Positions 53,287-61,627 of a DNA stretch of 64,000 nucleotides are shown one piece after another; the first letter of the stretch is position 1; each line of letters starts with the position of its first letter. The notes beneath the pieces were generated by a model. It had not been told where the DNA came from. It saw nothing but the letters and a program-made list of their open reading frames with translations, and did no database searches. The translations under genes and the position numbers were made by a program. The stretch comes from an uncultured Treponema sp. (GTDB taxonomy: Bacteria; Spirochaetota; Spirochaetia; Treponematales; Treponemataceae), in the NCBI RefSeq assembly GCF_946187725.1, contig NZ_CAMHSK010000010.1, forward strand, positions 1 to 64,000, in the 5' to 3' direction.

Positions 53287-54480
53287 CTAATTCTTTTTAA
53301 TCGTGTAGTCGAAACGAGCCGTACCGTCATAAGAAACAGCCTGGAATCGCCAGCGCGAAATTTGCTCACGGATTTCCATTGTAACGAGTGACGGAAGAAT
53401 ATCCGGAGAAATTTTTACGCTTGTGACCGGAACATTTCCGCTTGCAGTAACTGTGAATGAAACGGTGAGGCGTTTTGTGCTGTCAATCAGGGCAGCCGCT
53501 TCTGGAGAAAGAATGATTTTAGGCTCGGCCGGTTCCAGAAGAACTCGCGGCGTGCCGTCAGTCATTTGAAGTGAAACCTTGCCGTCTGATGATTTTCCAG
53601 TGTTTGCCGTAACAGAAGAAGAAACATCACCAGACGATGAAGAATATGCCTTTGCGGAAACAGCCTGAGCAAGCGCGCTTGATGTGGCCGCACTAGCCGT
53701 CTGATTTGCAGAAGAGCGTGCCGTGCTTGAAGCCACAGTCGTAGCAGTTGATGTGTTTGAAGAAGATGATGCCGCACTGCCAGAAAATGCGTTCTGACTT
53801 GCCGCAGTGCTTGGATTTACCTTTGCGACCGCTGATGATGAAGAATTTGAAGAAGTCGTGCCTTCGATTTCATCAAACTGAGACCAGTCAAATTCTTTTT
53901 TGGGTGCCTTTTTCTGCTGCTGTTCAGCCATAAGTTCTTCCATGCTTTTTTGCAGCTTTTGCTCGACAGGTTTAGGCTGTTCAACGGTCTTCGTTTCAGT
54001 TTTTTTTGTAGCCTGCGTTGTTTTTGCAGGCTCAGTTTTTTTAGGCTCCGAAGGCTTAGAAGCAGATTTTGCAGGTTCTGCCTTTTTAGGCTCCGTTTTT
54101 TTTGGCTCAGATTTTTTTGCCTCTGATTTAGCAGGGGCGTTGCGGGGTGTCCCCGCAGAAGGGGTAGCGAAAGACGGCGCAGCCGGCTGAAGTGAGGGGG
54201 AGACTTCCCCCTTTGTATTATTTTCTGTCTTTTGAGCAGAAGTTTCAGCTTTTTGAGGTTCGGATTTTTTTTGCTCGGTCTTTTGAGATTCAGATTTTTT
54301 GCTTTCGGCATTCTTCGGACTTTCAGTTTTTGTGGGTGCGTCAAGCCGAATTTTTATAGTTTTATACTGCTTTGGTGCAAGCAGAATCGCCCCAAAATAA
54401 AAGAAGAGAAAAATCAAAATCCAGACCAGAACCGTGCCTACAGCTCCCACGATTGCGGGTTTCTGCTCAACCTGCCTCAT
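53287..54480 (-). CDS. TonB/TolA-like energy transducer with repeat-derived linker segment
   Basis: Links inner-membrane ExbB/ExbD to outer-membrane partners. The 397-residue product has a membrane anchor (about 12-35), a Lys/Glu/Pro/Ser-rich linker (about 50-180, many KKSEPKK units), a Ser/Ala-rich stretch, and a C-terminal domain (about 310-397, LTVSFTVTASGNVPVTSVKI, REQISRWRF) of the TonB fold. Residues about 90-117 (GEVSPSLQPAAPSF and following) come from a GC-rich repeat in frame (54136-54215). The start overlaps the exbD stop (ATGA). The acceptor is likely the barrel gene upstream, by context only. Confidence 0.85.
   Translation of the reverse strand: MRQVEQKPAIVGAVGTVLVWILIFLFFYFGAILLAPKQYKTIKIRLDAPTKTESPKNAESKKSESQKTEQKKSEPQKAETSAQKTENNTKGEVSPSLQPAAPSFATPSAGTPRNAPAKSEAKKSEPKKTEPKKAEPAKSASKPSEPKKTEPAKTTQATKKTETKTVEQPKPVEQKLQKSMEELMAEQQQKKAPKKEFDWSQFDEIEGTTSSNSSSSAVAKVNPSTAASQNAFSGSAASSSSNTSTATTVASSTARSSANQTASAATSSALAQAVSAKAYSSSSGDVSSSVTANTGKSSDGKVSLQMTDGTPRVLLEPAEPKIILSPEAAALIDSTKRLTVSFTVTASGNVPVTSVKISPDILPSLVTMEIREQISRWRFQAVSYDGTARFDYTIKKN
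54136..54215. repeat. GC-rich repeat inside the TonB-like gene
   Basis: The block is bounded by GTTGCGGGGT and GGGAGACTTCCCCCTTT, the same words that bound the GC-rich part of the insertion in the ABC-F gene. It interrupts a Lys/Pro-rich linker with Pro/Ala/Ser/Thr residues and keeps the frame. Confidence 0.65.
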
Positions 54481-54884
54481 TTTTCGCTCGTCCTAAGATT
54501 TACGCTCACAAATCCTTCGCCACGAAGAACATCAAAGATTTTAACGATTGAACCGTTCGTTACATTTTCATCAGCTTCAAGAGTGACCGGATATTCTTCT
54601 TTTTTGCGGCCTTCAGTGTCATAATTTGCCAGTTTTTCACCCAGCGTCCTGAACGAAACCTGCTCATCATTGAACCACATTTTGCCATTTGACTGAACGG
54701 TAATTGTGATTCCTGCGATGTCGGCTCCCTGTGCCGTTGAACTTTCGGGCAAATTTACATTGATTGCCGGTAAAATTGCAAAAGTCGTTGAAACGAGAAA
54801 AAACAGAATCAGCTGAAAAACGACATCAATCATCGGCGTAAGATCGACATTTACGCCCCGTCTTTTTCGATTGGAAACTTTCAT
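54477..54884 (-). CDS. exbD: ExbD/TolR family biopolymer transport protein
   Basis: Forms the proton channel stator with ExbB. The 135-residue product has a short basic N-terminus (KRRGVNVDLTPMIDVVFQLILFFLV) with the key Asp in the single membrane segment (DVVFQLILFF, about 17-37), then a periplasmic ExbD domain. It overlaps exbB and the TonB-like gene by ATGA on both sides, so the three are translationally coupled. Confidence 0.93.
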   Translation of the reverse strand: MKVSNRKRRGVNVDLTPMIDVVFQLILFFLVSTTFAILPAINVNLPESSTAQGADIAGITITVQSNGKMWFNDEQVSFRTLGEKLANYDTEGRKKEEYPVTLEADENVTNGSIVKIFDVLRGEGFVSVNLRTSEK

Positions 54885-55492
54885 AGAACTCGCCCGGTGA
54901 GTCTGAGAATCAATTTTGTGACCGTGCCTTCCATTTCAGTAACAAGCTTGTCTGCCTTGCGTGAAAGAGCATTGCTGAAAATAAGAGAAGGAATTGCAAC
55001 AAAAAGACCAGCCGCAGTTGTCATCAAGGCCTCGGAAATTGAACTTGCGAGAACAGCCGGATTACCCATGGTACCCCCGGAACCCAAAACACCGAATGCC
55101 TTAATGTTGCCGGTTACAGTTCCAAAAAGACCGAGAAGTGTTGAAATATTTGCGATTGTGCTCAAAAGAGTGAGCCAGTGATCAAACTGTGGTGCAACAG
55201 AATCAATCTCGCACTGAACGATTTCACGCATGTCATCTTCGGTGAGCTTACGACAGCCGATTGCCTTTTTGGCCACATGAGAGAGCGGCGTGCCAGCCTG
55301 ATTGCAGAAAGCCTCTGCTGCAGAAAATTCTCCGCGTCCAAGCAGTTCCTCAAGATTTTTGCGTAATTCTCTGTCGCGCTTCTGAACTGAAGCAAAGTAA
55401 ACGCAACGCTCAATGATAATGTAAGTCGCAAAAAGACCACAAAGCAAAATCGGAATCATCAAGATTCCGCCACTTTTTAATAAACCAATCAT
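54881..55492 (-). CDS. exbB: ExbB/MotA/TolQ family proton channel protein
   Basis: Inner-membrane motor subunit. The 203-residue product has three membrane segments: near 8-30, then about 105-130 (LTLLSTIANISTLLGLFGTVTGNIKAF), and about 150-172 (ALMTTAAGLFVAIPSLIFSN). The conserved Thr and Gly residues of the pore are present. It has a GAGGGG site and lies 13 bases after the barrel gene. Confidence 0.93.
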   Translation of the reverse strand: MIGLLKSGGILMIPILLCGLFATYIIIERCVYFASVQKRDRELRKNLEELLGRGEFSAAEAFCNQAGTPLSHVAKKAIGCRKLTEDDMREIVQCEIDSVAPQFDHWLTLLSTIANISTLLGLFGTVTGNIKAFGVLGSGGTMGNPAVLASSISEALMTTAAGLFVAIPSLIFSNALSRKADKLVTEMEGTVTKLILRLTGRVL

Positions 55493-55505
55493 ATTTTCCC
55501 CTCAA

Positions 55506-57218
55506 TTAGAACTGGAATTTAGCCAGCAAAACCGCATTTCCAGAAGTTGTTATGTACTGAGAATGTGCGAAATCGCGGCTTGTTCCATGAAGTAATTTTA
55601 TTACATCATTGACTTCAAAAGCAATACTAAGCGCGCCAGCTACCCGGATTTCTGCCCATCCAGAAAGATTCGGACATTTGTCGGCATTTTCGCCAAGAGC
55701 AAAAAGCGTTGAAGTTCCGGCATTCCACTTTGCATCAAGACTCTGATATTCGAGCGAAAGGCGGACTTTATGTTCATCTTCAAGAGTCGGACAATCTTTC
55801 CAGAATGATTTCCATTCCAATCCGGCTTTAACAGGTGAAAAATCAGCAAAGAAACCAAGATTTGTGTTGAATTCCGTGCGCTCTTCAGGTGCAATCAGAT
55901 AAAGGCCAAAATTATGAACTGCTTCCGCTGCATCGATAGCAGAGAGAAGATTTGAATTCTCGTACTTTGCCATCCAGATTCCGTTTTCAAAGGCAGTTTT
56001 TCGGAATTCAAAGCCAGATTTTACTTCAAATGAACTCAAAACAGGCAGTGTCAAATCAAGGCTTGCAAACCAGTCCGAAGTTTCACATGGAAGGGCCGGT
56101 GCTACAGCAAAGCGGTATTTATTCTCAAGATTGCGTATTTTTTCCTGATAAGAATCGAGGCCGCCCCGGAATGAAAGCGTGATGTCCCTGTCTTCAGTAA
56201 AGCTTTCGGTCTTGAGGTCAAAAATGCCTGTAAATGCCGGGAGAACTTTTTTTGAACCAGTTGCAGTTCCGACGATTACAGAACCATCTGCACCAGCAGT
56301 AATTGATTCATTTTCTACTGAAAGAGCCAGCTTAAACTGTCCGCGATGCGAATAGTCAGCACTTGAAGAATCTTCGAGTTTCAAAAGATTTTCACCCTTT
56401 TCAAGATTTGCCTGAAATCCGTAAAAACCAGTGAAGATGAGCTTAAAAACATCGTCCGTCCAGCCGATTCCTGCAAAGGGATTCAAGTCCATGATTTTCG
56501 TACTATCGATATAATTTCCGCTCGTAAAATTGTCCTTCATGACTTCGCCGTAACGGTTAAACCATGCAGCGTCCACTCCATAAGAAATAAGCAGCCCTTT
56601 GTCAGTACGCCAGTTTGATTCAGCATTTCCTGAAATTGTATGCTTTACCGTGTCAGAAAATGCGTCAGATTTGAGCTGAAGGCCGTCATCACTCATCTTG
56701 TACTCGCCCTCAATTTCATGCTTTCCGTAAGTTCCGAACAGCGATTTTTTTCCGTGAACAGAAGTTCCCCGCTCAAAATAGCCTTCCTTTGACTTTTTGC
56801 CGGCAAAACCTTCTGAACTTTCATGATTAAAATCAATTTCAAATGGTGAATTTCCCGAAGCCCTGTAAATCGAAAAATCGCCTTTAAAATAGAAAGGATA
56901 ACCGGCACCGAGCTCGCCCTGTGCGTAAATGTCCTTTTCTTTTTGACTTGCACGCTCCCGGCTTTCAGGAATTTCCCTGGCGGCCTTTACGCCTTCCATC
57001 TGAGGAAGCTGAACCTTTGGTGCAGAAGACTCAGGCAAAATCTTTGTATAATCAGGAACCGAGTCTTTGCCTGCGGTGAAAGTTTTTCCGTTTACAACAG
57101 TCGTGACATCGGGCAACTCAATTTCTTCTTCGACTACCTCGTTCTGCTTTGCCTGATTCTGTGCGAAAATTGAAACAGTGGCTGAAAGTAAAATCATTTT
57201 CAATAAAAATTTCTTCAT
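55506..57218 (-). CDS. Outer-membrane beta-barrel protein with N-terminal plug-less extension
   Basis: Not recognised as a named family. The 570-residue product from ATG 57218 (AAGGAG site) has a signal peptide (1-20, ending IFAQ), an acidic segment with EEEIELPDVTTVVNG (about 30-45) that might act as a TonB box, and then alternating strands rich in aromatic and Gly residues through to a C-terminal Phe (LLAKFQF), typical of barrels folded by BamA. It lacks an obvious plug domain of a classical TonB receptor. It sits between the TPR gene and exbB in one operon. Confidence 0.72.
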   Translation of the reverse strand: MKKFLLKMILLSATVSIFAQNQAKQNEVVEEEIELPDVTTVVNGKTFTAGKDSVPDYTKILPESSAPKVQLPQMEGVKAAREIPESRERASQKEKDIYAQGELGAGYPFYFKGDFSIYRASGNSPFEIDFNHESSEGFAGKKSKEGYFERGTSVHGKKSLFGTYGKHEIEGEYKMSDDGLQLKSDAFSDTVKHTISGNAESNWRTDKGLLISYGVDAAWFNRYGEVMKDNFTSGNYIDSTKIMDLNPFAGIGWTDDVFKLIFTGFYGFQANLEKGENLLKLEDSSSADYSHRGQFKLALSVENESITAGADGSVIVGTATGSKKVLPAFTGIFDLKTESFTEDRDITLSFRGGLDSYQEKIRNLENKYRFAVAPALPCETSDWFASLDLTLPVLSSFEVKSGFEFRKTAFENGIWMAKYENSNLLSAIDAAEAVHNFGLYLIAPEERTEFNTNLGFFADFSPVKAGLEWKSFWKDCPTLEDEHKVRLSLEYQSLDAKWNAGTSTLFALGENADKCPNLSGWAEIRVAGALSIAFEVNDVIKLLHGTSRDFAHSQYITTSGNAVLLAKFQF

Positions 57219-57264
57219 CACTAAACTCCTTATAAACTCCGCGTTAACGGCGTTGCCTCCTTGA

Positions 57265-60156
57265 CTACAAGTGATTCACGATTTTTTCTGCATCTTTTGT
57301 ATATTTATTTTCTGGATAAAGCTTCTTCATCTCTGTGAAAGTCGCCTTTGCATCTGCGTATAAACCTGCCGCATCAAATGATTCAACTGCCCCGTACAAA
57401 CTTCTGGCAGCATTATCATCTTTTCCTGCCTGTCGCGAATATTTTACGGCATCAAGATACATTTCTGCCGATTTTTTGTTTTCGCCACGGTTTCGGTATG
57501 CACCAGCAAGGAAAATCGCATTCTTCATGGCAGCCGCACTCTGCGAAGGATCTTTCTTCTGTTTGGCAAGTGCTGTTTCCGCAGATTTTATTCTGTCTTC
57601 TTCAGAATTTGCGTTCCAGACAGTCGAATTTTTCAGTTCTTTGATTTTTTTGTCGATTCCGTCTCGTAAAGCCTGCTCGCCATAATCATCAATCATTTTA
57701 TTCGCCATGGCAATCGCTTCCTTGAGTTCACCAGTTTTCTGATACAAGTCCACGAGATTTTTTTCTGAACCATAGCGATATGAAGTTTCTGCTTTCGAAT
57801 CAACAATCTGTAGATAGCGGAGAATTGCCTTTGTTTCGTCGCCGCTTTTTGCCATTGAATCCGCAGAAAAATAAATTGCCGCGAAATTAAATCTTCCGCC
57901 TGCAAAACGACGGCTGTATTCGCTGAAAAGTTCCGCCGCTTTTCCAAAATCTCCCTGCGAATATGCAATTTCTGCACGCCTGTAGCAGGATTCTTCTGCA
58001 ATCAGAGCAAAATTACTGTCAGTTAATGCTGCAAGTTCAGCAAAATACTTGTCCGCTCCGGCAAAATTTCCTTTCTGAACAAGGATTTCCGCACTTCGAT
58101 ATTTACAGTCATAGCCGAATGCAGAGCGCTGGTTTGTGTATGGAGAAAGGACTGCAAGCGCCTCATCGAATTTCTGAGAATCTGAAAGAATTCCGGCATT
58201 CAGAAGAATCGCCTCATTTTTTTCGCTTTCATTCTTTGCAATTCTGACAGCTTTTTGTGCCGAACTAAGCGCAACCGATTCATTTTTAGCAAAAGTTGCC
58301 GCACGGGCCGCAGTCATGTTTGCAGACCATGAAAAAAGATGCAGAGGATTTTCTTCTATAAAATGAATCAATGAAGTGACAGCCTTTGAATATTCCCCAA
58401 GCTGATATTGAGCATATCCCATGTAAAACTGAGCGTAAGCCACATAATCTTTTTGAAGGGTCTTTGATGAAATCACCTTTGAGAAAGCAGATTCTGCCTC
58501 GCCCCACCTGTGCTGATTAAAAGAAGCCAGTGCCGCAAGATAAATCGCCTCATCGCCTTTAGCCTTTGAAGCCTGCTCTTTCGTTGAAATGTAGTGCCCC
58601 GCAATCAGGAGTGTGCGCGAATAGTCCAGACGACCGTCATTATCAAGCTGATTCTTTTCGCCCAGAGAATAGAAAATCACATCGGCATCGTGGTATTTTC
58701 CCTGTTTTGCAAGAGATTTTGCATAAAGATTCAGAATCGATTTTTCGGTAATTTTTAGCGGAGAAGGTGGCGCTTTTGCAGTAGACGGAACCGGCGGAAG
58801 TCCGTTCAGTTCACGATTGTAGTTTTCGATTGAATTTATCGCCTGAACGATGTCTCCTGATTCATATTTGGCAAGTGCGAACCAGTAGACCGCATTTTTT
58901 TGAATCTCATCATTTTCTGATTTAAGGCATTTTGCCGCGTAAGTTTCGCAATCTTTCCAGTTTTTCAGATAAGCGTTATATCTTGCGATTGAAAGCAGAA
59001 TCGTCTCGTTTTTTGAACCTGATTTTGTAAGAACGGCTTCGCCCAAAATAGAGACTGCCTTTTTGCATCCGGCAGATTTTTCATTCGCCGTCAGATAAGC
59101 GATTTCCGCACGATAAACAGCCGAAATTTCTTTCTGTGAGTCAGACGCACTGTGTTCGGCTTCGGTGAAATATGAGAGTGATTTTTTGTAATCCTTTTCG
59201 TTGAAGGCATCAACTGCAAGTCTTGTCCAGAATTCTGAAAGCAAATCAGGATATTCGGAAAGACGATTTTCTGCATTCAAAAGAACGCTTCCCGGTTCAC
59301 TGCCAACTTCAGCTTTGTGCTCAGAAGAGACGGCATAAGCCTTCTGCATTGCAGTTGCCGCCAGATGTGACGGTGCCTTTTCGATTACAGTGCAATAAGT
59401 TTCGTAGGCCGCTTTGTATTTTTTTTGATTTTCCTGAGCTTCACCTTTTAAAATCAGAAGGGAATAAGCGGTTTCATCATCAAAATCCACATTCTCAAGC
59501 TGGGAAAGCAGATTTTCACATTTTCGGGCATTCTCGAAATCCCCAAGCTGATTATAGGTCTGTGCCAGCGAAAGAACGGCATCATCAAAATCAAATCGGC
59601 TGAATTTTGCACCGTTCGAAACGACATATTCAAAAAGCGGAACGACCTTCTTGAAATCTTTTGACTGAAAATAACACTTTCCACCGTAAAGCATAGAAAG
59701 TGCATAATAATCGAAAGAATTTTCCGCGTCTTTCGGACTGATTTCCTGCAAATCCTTAAAAATCGCCGCACTGGCAAAAAAAGAGCTCTGAGCAAGCGCA
59801 AGCTCGCCCTGTGAAAAATAAGCCCGTCCAAGCCAGAAAAATCTGGCCGCATTAAGCAAAACTGTCTCAGGATTAAGCGAATCACCGTTCATCTGGTGTT
59901 TTTTTAGAATCGCAATGGAATCCTCGATGCGCCCCATCCTAAAGAGACTTTCGCCTTCATAAACGGCCGCCCTGAATGTTGCGAGCGAATTTTTCTCTGT
60001 GCGAAGAATTTCTTCGGCATAACGAACGACACCAGGATAAAACCCTGACTTGTAGCTTGATTTTAAATCTGCGGCAAGCTTTTTGTTCTCAGAGAAAAGC
60101 GGTGGTAAAATCAGAAAAACAAATGGAACTATAAAAAATTTCTTCATGTTCTGCAT
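57265..60156 (-). CDS. Periplasmic TPR-repeat protein
   Basis: The 963-residue product has a signal peptide (1-22) and then helical tandem repeats through most of its length. TPR-type signatures include ARFFWLGRAYFSQGELALAQ, YAQFYMGYAQYQLGEYSKAV, CYRRAEIAYSQGDFGKAAELF and SLYGAVESFDAAGLYADA. It resembles YbgF/CpoB-type or BamD-like scaffold proteins but is much longer. It is probably a periplasmic or outer-membrane-associated scaffold for the barrel and TonB proteins. TATAAT (60165-60170) lies eight bases before the ATG. An in-frame ATG three codons later (60147) is an alternative start. Confidence 0.82.
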   Translation of the reverse strand: MQNMKKFFIVPFVFLILPPLFSENKKLAADLKSSYKSGFYPGVVRYAEEILRTEKNSLATFRAAVYEGESLFRMGRIEDSIAILKKHQMNGDSLNPETVLLNAARFFWLGRAYFSQGELALAQSSFFASAAIFKDLQEISPKDAENSFDYYALSMLYGGKCYFQSKDFKKVVPLFEYVVSNGAKFSRFDFDDAVLSLAQTYNQLGDFENARKCENLLSQLENVDFDDETAYSLLILKGEAQENQKKYKAAYETYCTVIEKAPSHLAATAMQKAYAVSSEHKAEVGSEPGSVLLNAENRLSEYPDLLSEFWTRLAVDAFNEKDYKKSLSYFTEAEHSASDSQKEISAVYRAEIAYLTANEKSAGCKKAVSILGEAVLTKSGSKNETILLSIARYNAYLKNWKDCETYAAKCLKSENDEIQKNAVYWFALAKYESGDIVQAINSIENYNRELNGLPPVPSTAKAPPSPLKITEKSILNLYAKSLAKQGKYHDADVIFYSLGEKNQLDNDGRLDYSRTLLIAGHYISTKEQASKAKGDEAIYLAALASFNQHRWGEAESAFSKVISSKTLQKDYVAYAQFYMGYAQYQLGEYSKAVTSLIHFIEENPLHLFSWSANMTAARAATFAKNESVALSSAQKAVRIAKNESEKNEAILLNAGILSDSQKFDEALAVLSPYTNQRSAFGYDCKYRSAEILVQKGNFAGADKYFAELAALTDSNFALIAEESCYRRAEIAYSQGDFGKAAELFSEYSRRFAGGRFNFAAIYFSADSMAKSGDETKAILRYLQIVDSKAETSYRYGSEKNLVDLYQKTGELKEAIAMANKMIDDYGEQALRDGIDKKIKELKNSTVWNANSEEDRIKSAETALAKQKKDPSQSAAAMKNAIFLAGAYRNRGENKKSAEMYLDAVKYSRQAGKDDNAARSLYGAVESFDAAGLYADAKATFTEMKKLYPENKYTKDAEKIVNHL

Positions 60157-60164
60157 TTCGGTCT

Positions 60165-60170
60165 ATTATA
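60165..60170 (-). promoter_or_regulatory. TATAAT eight bases before the TPR gene
   Basis: The minus-strand hexamer overlaps the stop codon region of the upstream gene. An internal promoter of the envelope cluster is possible. Confidence 0.4.
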
Positions 60171-61548
60171 GCGGATTAAACCTGTCAGAAGAAAGCACTC
60201 TAGTAAGATGAACAAAGCAATCCGGATACTTTTTCATAAACTGCTGAAGAGAAAGCTCTTTTCCGTTCTCAAATACAGTGCAACCGAACTGGCCGTTCTT
60301 GTCAAAATACGGGAAAATCGCCGCTGAAGAATCAAAAACCTTGAATTCAGGCGATCCGTCTGCCGGATGAACAGTCCTTCGCACCGCTGCAAGATAATAA
60401 TATGTCGGATCAGTAACGGCAAGCACATACAAAAGAGATTTCAGATATTTGATTTCATAACCACTGTTCTTTATGTAACCGGCAACAGCCGTAATCCCTT
60501 TTGAAGAAAGTTCCGCACTGAACGGCTCAATGTTCACATCTACGCCGCTTTCTTCATACAGATAATTTCTTCGGGCCTGAACAGACATTCGCGCCGTTGC
60601 AAGATTGCGTGTCCAATCCAAAGAATGGAAAAGGCTTTCTGTACGAGATTTATTTCCTGCAAGTCCGAGCGGATTAAGCTGAGTTGTCTCGCGCAAAAGA
60701 GGTGCGACATAAGTAGAGCTTCCTGTCAACGGCACAATCTCTCCATCGACAATCCATTTTAAGAACCCAGAATGATTCATCGTAAGAATATTGTTTTTCA
60801 CATCGTCCTGATCAACTTCGCGCGGTTTGCCAGAAAGTTTGCCGCCAATATAAACCGGATTGCCAAATTCATTATAACAACCGTCTTTGACCTGCTTGAT
60901 TCTGGAAAGATTTTTTCGGATTACATTTACCATCACGAGATTTCCATGATACTGCTCAGGATGAATGTCCGCGTAATGCCATGGAAGAGTCTTTTCGGTC
61001 AGACAGAGAACAGCATAAAATGAAGCCGTGTAGAAATACTCAAAAGGAACCCCGACAGGAACGCCGCGAGCAGCAATGCAGTCACCAATCACATAATCAG
61101 CAAGAGACTTGTTTGCACTTGGAGAGAACTGAATGTAAACCTCACTGTCTCCAGCAAAATAGTAACGGATTTTCAACGGCTTTCCTGAAACCGCATCACG
61201 AATCAAAACCCATGAACCAGCCGCATCAGCAGGATATTCATTAACGACCTTTCTCTCGATTCCATTCTGAGTGTACACATCAACAGAAAGCTGTGTTTCC
61301 GGCGCGATTATAATAGAAAAAATATCATGGGTTTCTTCCATCCGCACCTCAAAAACCTGCCCGATTTCATTAGTGCGAAGCTCCGTTCTGTTATGCCTGA
61401 CGACATCAAGCGGCTCTTCAAACCAATTTTCTGCAACAGAAGCCCTGATAACCGAAGAATCAGGAATACGGAATTTATTATTCTGAGCCGAAAGAGGAAA
61501 AATCAAAAGAAAAACTGCAAAAAACAAAAAAACACGAAAAGATTTCAT
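60166..61548 (-). CDS. Exported hypothetical protein
   Basis: Not recognised. From ATG 61548 (GGAG site) the product has 460 residues with a signal peptide (1-21, ending PLSAQ). The N-terminal third is beta-rich (VRMEETHDIFSIIIAPETQ). The middle is mixed with GVPVGVPFEYFYTASFY. The C-terminal half is alpha/beta with DPTYYYLAAVRRTVH. A transglycosylase or peptidase motif is not evident. The longer frame from 61638 would overlap the next gene and precedes the signal peptide, so I reject it. It is the first gene of the TonB cluster. Confidence 0.78.
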   Translation of the reverse strand: MKSFRVFLFFAVFLLIFPLSAQNNKFRIPDSSVIRASVAENWFEEPLDVVRHNRTELRTNEIGQVFEVRMEETHDIFSIIIAPETQLSVDVYTQNGIERKVVNEYPADAAGSWVLIRDAVSGKPLKIRYYFAGDSEVYIQFSPSANKSLADYVIGDCIAARGVPVGVPFEYFYTASFYAVLCLTEKTLPWHYADIHPEQYHGNLVMVNVIRKNLSRIKQVKDGCYNEFGNPVYIGGKLSGKPREVDQDDVKNNILTMNHSGFLKWIVDGEIVPLTGSSTYVAPLLRETTQLNPLGLAGNKSRTESLFHSLDWTRNLATARMSVQARRNYLYEESGVDVNIEPFSAELSSKGITAVAGYIKNSGYEIKYLKSLLYVLAVTDPTYYYLAAVRRTVHPADGSPEFKVFDSSAAIFPYFDKNGQFGCTVFENGKELSLQQFMKKYPDCFVHLTRVLSSDRFNPL

Positions 61549-61627
61549 GCAAATCTCCAAAAAAAGAAGTTCTCCCTTAGATTTTCGGAAAAAACCGACC
61601 GGCATTTCACTTTTTTTTGGGGCAGGC

